Source: Candidatus Bathyarchaeota archaeon (GTDB taxonomy: Archaea > Thermoproteota > Bathyarchaeia > TCS64). From it: a stretch of DNA of 6,247 nt. The stretch is taken from NCBI GenBank assembly GCA_937877765.1, contig CALGBN010000501.1, forward strand, positions 1-6,247, in the 5' to 3' direction. The notes under the pieces were generated by a model, which worked only from the letters and a program-made list of their open reading frames with translations, was not told the DNA's origin and ran no database searches. Shown here piece after piece: positions 1-5,643 of the stretch (positions are counted from its first letter, which is position 1; each line of letters starts with the position of its first letter). The position numbers and the translations under genes are program-made.

Positions 1-2
1 CC

Positions 3-653
3 ACACGAGAGATAGCAACCAAAACCATCATGGACGCCTACAAGGAAGGATACAGAATCTCATCCCACGCAAACGGAGACCGAGCCATCGAGATGTACCT
101 CGACATCATGGAGGAAGCCCAGAAAAAGTACCCTAGACCCGACCCAAGAAACAGGGACATCCACTGTACGGTAATCACACCCAAACTAGTACAACGCATC
201 AAAGACCTCGACATACTACCAACCATATTCGGACCATACGTCTACTACCACGGCGACAAACTCATCCCAGCCTTCGGCGAAGAAAGACTAGAACGCATGT
301 TCGCAGCCCGCTCATTCCTCGACGCAGGTGTAAAGATAGCCGCCCACAGCGACCACCCCTGTGCTCCTTATCCACCGTTGATGGCGATACATGGATTAGT
401 GAACAGAAAAACCAAGGCAGGCAAACCCATCGGGCAGAGCCAGAAAATCAGCGTAATCGAGGCGCTGAAGCTCTACACGACCCACTCAGCATACCAACAG
501 TTCGACGAGGACAAGCTGGGTAGTATCGAGGAGGGAAAACTAGCTGACATGGTGGTGCTGGGACAAGACATCCTGACCATTGACACAGAGAAGATCAAGG
601 ACATACCCATCGAGACCACAATAGTCGATGGAAAAGTCGTCTACCAGCGTTAA
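3..653 (+). CDS. YtcJ-like metal-dependent amidohydrolase, C-terminal part (5' end outside window)
   Basis: The reading frame is open to the left edge, so the ATG at 30 is an internal Met and the N-terminal half, with the first metal-binding His-x-His, is missing. Counting from that Met, the visible part carries the family hallmarks in order: HANGDRAI at 13-20 (metal-ligand His and the Gly-Asp-Arg of YtcJ-type Amidohydrolase_3 proteins), IHC at 44-46 (second His), and SDHP at 107-110 with the probable catalytic/metal Asp108. The closing GSIEEGKLADMVVLG (164-178) and VDGKVVYQR (199-207) are the usual end of amidohydrolases, where the strand returns to the small beta-sandwich domain. Members are cytosolic hydrolases of amide or related C-N bonds; the substrate cannot be told from this part. 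The Glu that usually precedes the second His is Ile here. The gene converges on the membrane-protein gene and overlaps it by 4 nt. The family call is firm; the substrate is unknown. Confidence 0.92.
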   Translation, partial: TREIATKTIMDAYKEGYRISSHANGDRAIEMYLDIMEEAQKKYPRPDPRNRDIHCTVITPKLVQRIKDLDILPTIFGPYVYYHGDKLIPAFGEERLERMFAARSFLDAGVKIAAHSDHPCAPYPPLMAIHGLVNRKTKAGKPIGQSQKISVIEALKLYTTHSAYQQFDEDKLGSIEEGKLADMVVLGQDILTIDTEKIKDIPIETTIVDGKVVYQR

Positions 654-1837
654 TCCAACCGGATAGAAGCAAGAACAGTGTTTACCACCTGTTTCCGCTT
701 CTGCTGGTTAAACTTCCGGTTGTTTTCTATCTGCCAAGGGAAACCAATCCGTGGAGGCTTGGTATCCTGATAATTTGTAACTAAGCTGATTATCTGAGTT
801 ATCTGAGAGGTAGGCATATCAGACTCATACAGAAGCAACGTAAGATGCGTGATCAACTCATCCCGTTGCCCATAGTCAACGAACTGCTCAACCAGTATGG
901 ATAGGTGTTCAAGCTTGGGGTCGGTGCTAATATCCACCTGCTGCATATGCTTGCTCCAAGTGCCGGTAATATCATGCTGAACCAAGCTCTTCTCCGCGTA
1001 ATCCTTCAGGTTCCTGTAGCCAAGGTAAAATGCTCCACAGATCAACACCCACTCTCCCACCATCAGAAACTGTGGGTTGATACCGCTAAGATCAAACAAG
1101 TAATGCCTGATGAACAGGAGATAGTAAAGCGCCGAGAAATTAATCAAAGCAACAGTGGATAATCGCTCACCCACCGTCTTACTCAAGTACCGTAGGTAAC
1201 TGTTGGGGTTATTAGCGCCTAATCCAGTCAACGCCATCACCGAGGTTAACGCAGACGCCACGATGATTATATTATTAACAGGCTCAGCGAGACCCGCCCG
1301 TAGAACAGGCTGAAGCACGCTCAGATACGGGTTGGCTTGAATAGTAGACTCCAAAGCCGGGTACAGGCTCAGCCATGTCTGGCTCCCAAGATACCCCACC
1401 AATAATATGTAGATACTCATGGCGATAGGTTCAAAGAGATGGTTTATCTCGCGTAACCTAATCGAGACGATCTTCTGGATCATAGAAAGAATTGAAGAGT
1501 AGAGCAGAAACGCGGTGATAGGCTTACCCCATACCGGTATAGCGCTCCAGTCAGCAAGGAAATACAGGGCACCTGCAATGCTTAGGGTTTCCAGTCCCTC
1601 TGATAGGGGCTCCATGATCTCCCCAACGAGCATATTATCAACCAACAAAGCTGCAAAACGTAACACCAGCAGCGTCAATAGAGGCAAACCGAGAAAACTC
1701 AGGTCAACCTGACCACTGAGTCCTATCCAGTCGAGGGGCACAGAGGTGCTTTGAAGTATGAGAAACCAGACCACGAGGATTATTGATACGAGGTAGGCGA
1801 CTGTTGGTGTGGCTATCTCTTTAACTGCTTTCTGCAT
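650..1837 (-). CDS. Polytopic membrane protein of unknown family, probable partner of the transglutaminase
   Basis: I do not recognise this 395-aa protein. It has about eight hydrophobic segments (roughly residues 13-30, 47-66, 83-98, 106-124, 137-152, 186-206, 227-246, 257-274). Basic stretches (IRLRE at 126-130, YLRYLSK at 214-220, YRNLK at 274-278) fall on one side, which fits N-in/C-in topology. Residues about 276-395 form a soluble, probably cytosolic, tail: a helical part (308-355) followed by a Lys/Arg/Asn-rich end. Start: ATG at 1837 is the first possible start after an in-frame TGA at 1859-1861 and has AGGGAGG six nt upstream. The gene overlaps the end of the transglutaminase gene by 17 nt, so the two are almost certainly co-transcribed and perhaps translationally coupled. 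By analogy with bacterial TgpA, whose N-terminal half is a membrane bundle fused to an external transglutaminase, this could be the separate membrane part; that is inference. Its stop codon overlaps the convergent amidohydrolase stop. Confidence 0.88.
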   Translation of the reverse strand: MQKAVKEIATPTVAYLVSIILVVWFLILQSTSVPLDWIGLSGQVDLSFLGLPLLTLLVLRFAALLVDNMLVGEIMEPLSEGLETLSIAGALYFLADWSAIPVWGKPITAFLLYSSILSMIQKIVSIRLREINHLFEPIAMSIYILLVGYLGSQTWLSLYPALESTIQANPYLSVLQPVLRAGLAEPVNNIIIVASALTSVMALTGLGANNPNSYLRYLSKTVGERLSTVALINFSALYYLLFIRHYLFDLSGINPQFLMVGEWVLICGAFYLGYRNLKDYAEKSLVQHDITGTWSKHMQQVDISTDPKLEHLSILVEQFVDYGQRDELITHLTLLLYESDMPTSQITQIISLVTNYQDTKPPRIGFPWQIENNRKFNQQKRKQVVNTVLASIRLD

Positions 1838-4800
1838 CCAATGCCTCCCTGTAGCTTCTCATGGCTCGATAGAACCTAGTATAGTGGTCCCTGTTTATCA
1901 TATGTAGGCTGTAGTTGGCTTCCTCAAACAGGGAAACAACACTCCAAAGGGGCTCATACGCCGTCTCTGGTGTCTGCTCCTTCAAGTGATTGTAGAGTTC
2001 ACGCGCCGTATAGTTGTCCTTGATGCGCTCGAATCGTTCACGTGCCTCCTTGAACCTGTTGTTGAATAGCCTGATTATCTCTTCACGGTAGTCTACGATC
2101 TTGATCTTGATACTGGTTTGAAGTTTCTCGGCTTTGTTCACCAGTCGAAGCTCATGGACGCCGAGGCTATACTCGTGGCTAAACTCTACCAAGCCTTCTT
2201 TGTCCGTAACATCGCTGAATAACTCGTTGTCTTCGATGAGGAACGTAAGACGTTGCCCCACCATTTCCACATCCTCCGTGTCAACCATCCTACCCACAAC
2301 ACGTAGAGACGAGACATCCCACACCAATGGCAAACCCGACTCAATGTCAGGTAACATCATGCTGAGCCGTGAAGACCCATTTGTATCAGCAACCTCAGCC
2401 TCAACCAATGGCTCAACACTTTTCTCCTGATGCTTACCCCGCATATAGAACAAACCAGCGCCGGCACTAACCACCAGCACCACTATGGCGAGGGGGATAA
2501 GTGGAAACTGGGTCGTCTTGAGGATCATAACTGCTTTGGTTTTTGATGTGGATAGATAGTTTCCAGCTCCCGCGTAGTATGCTTTGAGGGTTATCTCGCC
2601 TTTGGCTTCAGGCGCCTTGATGCTTGTCTCAGCGTTTCCAAGGTTATCTGTCGTGACGACCTTGCTTGTGGTGACGTTGTATCGGCGATAAGTTAGGTTC
2701 ACCATCTGGCTTCCAAGGGGTTCACCGTAATCATCCACGAGACGTATCGAGACATCAAAGCTCTTATCGCTCTGAGCCGAGCTAGGCGCAGATAGAGTCA
2801 ATATTGTTGCTGCTTTGACGACCGCGAAGGTGTTTTTGCTTGCGTCAACGCTTTCAACCGTGATACTCATGGGAGTTGGTCCTAGCTGGGTCTCGGCTGG
2901 GATGCTACGGGTTATGAAGAACTCCCCCGCCTCGTTGGTGACGCTGCTTGTTTCCTTGTCAAGTAAATTGAGTGTTATGGGCTCGTTTTCCCCGGGGATA
3001 AAGTCTGCTTGTACTTTTCCTCTGATGGTTGAACGCTGCCCCCTTGTTAATACGGTCTCGTCTGGGAGTTTTACGTCGAACTGCACTGATTGTATTATCG
3101 CGGTGGTGGTTGAGCCATACATATAATCGGCTCCATCCCAGCTACAAGTGATCTCTACAACCCCCTCCCCCGAGGAGGTTACCAACTCTATACTGCCCTT
3201 GTTGTCGGTCTTCTTATTATAGCTGTTGCCGCCTACTGTTATCCGGCAATCAGTATGGGGGATTGAGGTATTGGTGTTGGTGTTCACCAAGGTGGCGGTT
3301 ATCTTGTACTGTTTATCGGCCACCACAACAGGGGGCGCGTTGATGATGAAGCCGGTGTCAGTGTATGCGGTTAAGGGGGGATCGCTCCATGAGTCCGCGT
3401 AGGTATCATCACCCACGGTGTGAACATCAACCATATACTCGCCTCCCGGCAGGTTTCCGGGGAAGATACATGTAACATTATAGAAGCCATCAACAACCAC
3501 GCCTCGTCCAGCAAGCACACCAGACTCCTCCTTGACTTGTTTAAGATATACCAAGACATCAAGTCCAGAAACCAGGTTTGCCTCGTCATCAATCACGGTA
3601 CCAGCCACGATAAACTCGCCTCCAACCGAAACCACGTCATCCTGATACGTGATATTCGTGAAAGTAGGCGTCAAACCCGTACTCTGGTTCACAACGGGCT
3701 CGGATACCGGCGTCGCATCAAAAACGACCCATCCAAGGTCATCAAATAATACCTCAGTGTATGCGTGAGCCTGATGCGGTGAGACACCCTGAACCTCGAC
3801 CTCGGAGTTAACAAGCCAACCAGTCACAAGCCGTGCCGGAATACCGATGCTTCTCGCGAGCATAGTCAAAGCTGACGCATAGTCGGTGCATATTCCCTGT
3901 TGCTCGTAGAGGAGGAACCATACAACGGGGTCAACCCCAGGGGGAGCCTCTGTGGCTGATTCATTATACGGATAATTGGACTCTAGATACTCGCTGAGTG
4001 CCTGAATTTTCTCGTATGGCGTGTTCTCGTACATGGTTATCTGCTCAGCCAGTGAACCAATGCTTGTCTCCAGTTCAGAGGTAATCTGAACATAGGGCAT
4101 AGCAACATATAGATCAGCACCCATCAACGTAGACTCAGTAAACTCGTAATGGTTTGCCACCACCTGATACGGAGCCGTAAACGAGCCGTTGGTCTTGAAG
4201 ATGTTAAGATCAGGATAATAGATCAAAGGATCATAGGCGTTGATCTCCACCGGATTCTGGGGGCTCGGTATATTGTACTCGAAGCTTGTGCTGGGCTCGA
4301 TAACGTAGCTATATTCGGTAACACTGTCGTATCCGGTTACCGAGTCACTGATAACATGACCATCATAGGGAAGGGGCAACCCGTTGGGCAGATACCATGA
4401 ACCATTATAATACTCCCCCACACCGTCACGCAGATACTCCGAGCCAGTCACACCATAGACTCTGAAGACACGTTCACTGGGACCACTGGGCTCACCGGGG
4501 AACTCAAAATCAAGATCATCTAACGGGTTATCACCCTCAGTGAAGTTCAGGTCAGGTATCTCGCCAATCATATCAGACAAGTCACCTGAAGGCGTAGCGT
4601 CAAAGATAATCCACCCTAGGTCCTCAAACGGAATCTCGGTGAATGCATGGCTCTGAATCGGGAAAACCTCCTGATAATCAGCCAAAGGATCAATATAGTA
4701 GCCGCCCACCAGTCGAGCGCTGAAATTAAGACTACGAGCCAACATAACCAAGGCTGTGTTAAAATGACTGCATACGCCCTCACCTGACTCAAACAAGAAA

Positions 4801-5573
4801 TACTCACATGGGTCTACGCCCGGTGGAGCCTCTGTTGCGGACAGGTTATAATCGTAATAGGTTTGAAGATAATTTTCTAGGGCTAGTATTGCCTCATAGT
4901 CTGTTGGGGTGTTCTGGGTGATCGCCTCAGCAAGCTCCCTTAGGTCATCATCAAGATAATCCGGGACATCCAAGTACTGGGGAATCTCCTCAACACTAGA
5001 TGCATTCATCAAAGCGTCGCTGTACTCGTAGAGAATATACTCGATATCATATGCTCCCGGCACATCGGGTACCTGAAATATCTGGGAGTCTTCGAAAAAC
5101 TGCGCTGGGTTACTCAGATTCAGATAAACTGGGTTCTGAGGCGTAGGAATATATCCTAGATTATCCACTAGCGGAGTAATGGTAATGTTATAGTTCTCAT
5201 AATCAGTCCAAAGGTCAACATCCAGACTCAAAGTCTCACCCTCATATGAGACCGACTGAGTCAACGCCGTGTCCCAAGTACCACTGTAATAGTCATCATA
5301 GGTCTGAAGCCTGAGATACTTTGTATGGGGAACCCCCTCAATCAATAAGCTCGGATCAGGGTTAGCGTCGCCAATGTCTACTTCTGGTAGGTCTAGGCTT
5401 GTCTGCTCCGGGTTTATGGGCATATCAATATCTGGTAATTCAAAGGGTAGATCAGGTGCCTCAATATCGCTTAGGGGTGGAACCTGTTCAAATGACTGGA
5501 TGCTAAACCCTATCAAAATAATGGCAAGTATAGTACAGGCTAGGAGAAACAGGTTCTTCGACTGTCTATACAT
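1821..5573 (-). CDS. Surface-anchored tandem transglutaminase-like protein with Ig-like repeats and DUF4129-like tail
   Basis: 1250 aa. Order: N-terminal hydrophobic anchor or signal (8-24); Pro/Asp/Glu-rich stalk (32-74); transglutaminase-like module 1 (about 86-328) with Cys268, His309, Asp325; module 2 (about 379-622) with Cys562, His603, Asp619; about four Ig/FN3-like beta domains (637-745, 752-828, 830-920, 922-1018); a transmembrane helix (1024-1044); then a cytosolic tail with another beta-rich segment (1086-1160) and a helical DUF4129-like domain (1162-1240, with TARELYNHL and SLFEEANYSLH). Both triads are intact, in GVCSHF/SHAFTE/FDATP and GICTDY/AHAYTE/FDATP contexts, so both could be active as papain-fold transglutaminases or proteases. 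About 15 N-x-S/T sequons lie in residues 25-1023, fitting an extracellular glycoprotein. Cys776 and Cys810 could pair within one Ig domain. Start: an in-frame TAA lies two codons before ATG 5573 and the next Met is residue 51, so the start is secure. First gene of a probable operon with the membrane protein. The domain call is firm; substrate and physiological role are unknown. Confidence 0.93.
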   Translation of the reverse strand: MYRQSKNLFLLACTILAIILIGFSIQSFEQVPPLSDIEAPDLPFELPDIDMPINPEQTSLDLPEVDIGDANPDPSLLIEGVPHTKYLRLQTYDDYYSGTWDTALTQSVSYEGETLSLDVDLWTDYENYNITITPLVDNLGYIPTPQNPVYLNLSNPAQFFEDSQIFQVPDVPGAYDIEYILYEYSDALMNASSVEEIPQYLDVPDYLDDDLRELAEAITQNTPTDYEAILALENYLQTYYDYNLSATEAPPGVDPCEYFLFESGEGVCSHFNTALVMLARSLNFSARLVGGYYIDPLADYQEVFPIQSHAFTEIPFEDLGWIIFDATPSGDLSDMIGEIPDLNFTEGDNPLDDLDFEFPGEPSGPSERVFRVYGVTGSEYLRDGVGEYYNGSWYLPNGLPLPYDGHVISDSVTGYDSVTEYSYVIEPSTSFEYNIPSPQNPVEINAYDPLIYYPDLNIFKTNGSFTAPYQVVANHYEFTESTLMGADLYVAMPYVQITSELETSIGSLAEQITMYENTPYEKIQALSEYLESNYPYNESATEAPPGVDPVVWFLLYEQQGICTDYASALTMLARSIGIPARLVTGWLVNSEVEVQGVSPHQAHAYTEVLFDDLGWVVFDATPVSEPVVNQSTGLTPTFTNITYQDDVVSVGGEFIVAGTVIDDEANLVSGLDVLVYLKQVKEESGVLAGRGVVVDGFYNVTCIFPGNLPGGEYMVDVHTVGDDTYADSWSDPPLTAYTDTGFIINAPPVVVADKQYKITATLVNTNTNTSIPHTDCRITVGGNSYNKKTDNKGSIELVTSSGEGVVEITCSWDGADYMYGSTTTAIIQSVQFDVKLPDETVLTRGQRSTIRGKVQADFIPGENEPITLNLLDKETSSVTNEAGEFFITRSIPAETQLGPTPMSITVESVDASKNTFAVVKAATILTLSAPSSAQSDKSFDVSIRLVDDYGEPLGSQMVNLTYRRYNVTTSKVVTTDNLGNAETSIKAPEAKGEITLKAYYAGAGNYLSTSKTKAVMILKTTQFPLIPLAIVVLVVSAGAGLFYMRGKHQEKSVEPLVEAEVADTNGSSRLSMMLPDIESGLPLVWDVSSLRVVGRMVDTEDVEMVGQRLTFLIEDNELFSDVTDKEGLVEFSHEYSLGVHELRLVNKAEKLQTSIKIKIVDYREEIIRLFNNRFKEARERFERIKDNYTARELYNHLKEQTPETAYEPLWSVVSLFEEANYSLHMINRDHYTRFYRAMRSYREALDAESS
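1844..1850 (-). promoter_or_regulatory. Shine-Dalgarno site of the membrane-protein gene
   Basis: Read on the - strand this is AGGGAGG, containing GGAGG, which pairs with the anti-Shine-Dalgarno CCUCC. Six nt separate it from ATG 1837. It lies inside the last codons of the transglutaminase gene, which supports re-initiation or coupled translation of the second gene. Confidence 0.8.
3708..4439 (-). repeat. Transglutaminase module, copy 2 (internal duplication)
   Basis: Residues about 379-622 of the surface protein. Landmarks are YYNGSW (388-393), P-S-P-Q-N-P-V (436-442), SATEAPPGVDP (539-549), Cys562 at nt 3888-3890, AHAYTE (His603) and FDATP (Asp619). From Tyr536 onward the offset to copy 1 is exactly 294 residues (882 nt); before about residue 442 it is 293, so one single-residue indel separates the copies. 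In the best-conserved DNA stretch (3928-3968 against 4810-4850) I count 31 of 41 identical bases, so the duplication is old. Confidence 0.9.
4590..5318 (-). repeat. Transglutaminase module, copy 1 (internal duplication)
   Basis: Residues about 86-328 of the surface protein. Landmarks shared with copy 2 are YYSGTW (95-100), P-T-P-Q-N-P-V (143-149), SATEAPPGVDP (245-255), the catalytic Cys268 at nt 4770-4772, SHAFTE (His309) and FDATP (Asp325). It has an extra Cys256 where copy 2 has Val550. Confidence 0.9.
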
Positions 5574-5604
5574 TGTTTATTCCAAACCAGAGAATGTACC
5601 AGCC

Positions 5605-5618
5605 GATATAAGACTTCT
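5605..5618 (-). promoter_or_regulatory. Putative archaeal BRE/TATA promoter of the transglutaminase operon
   Basis: On the - strand, AGAAGT (5613-5618) is followed at once by CTTATATC (5605-5612). The first matches five of six positions of the archaeal BRE consensus RNWAAW; the second is a TATA-like box. The box centre is about 35 nt from ATG 5573. With the usual 25-27 nt to the transcription start this predicts a leader of about 10 nt, which fits the lack of a good Shine-Dalgarno before this gene. The call assumes an archaeal host. Confidence 0.42.
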
Positions 5619-5623
5619 AGAAG
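5614..5623. promoter_or_regulatory. Perfect 10-bp palindrome overlapping the putative BRE
   Basis: CTTCTAGAAG is its own reverse complement. It overlaps the putative BRE and lies immediately upstream of the TATA-like box, so a dimeric regulator bound here could block TFB/TBP. This is position-based inference only; a 10-bp palindrome can arise by chance. Confidence 0.25.
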
Positions 5624-5643
5624 CTTGATACATAGAAAACCGG

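Noticed and set aside
30..32. ATG as the true start of the amidohydrolase
   Set aside because: The frame is open upstream to the window edge and the protein would lack its first half, including the N-terminal metal-binding residues.
718..731. T-rich stretch downstream of the amidohydrolase stop as a terminator
   Set aside because: The longest T run is four and it lies within the coding sequence of the membrane protein; not distinguishable from chance.
905..1162. Open frame of 85 codons on the + strand
   Set aside because: It is antisense to the membrane-protein gene, and its content is explained by the hydrophobic codons on the other strand.
3420..3749. Open frame of 109 codons on the + strand
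   Set aside because: It lies antisense inside the strongly supported transglutaminase gene, has no recognisable domain and looks like a shadow of biased codon use.
3928..4850. Recent DNA-level direct repeat or mobile element around the two SATEAPPGVDP motifs
   Set aside because: DNA identity is only about three quarters even at the best-conserved spot, and the match follows the protein reading frame; it is an old domain duplication, not a mobile repeat.
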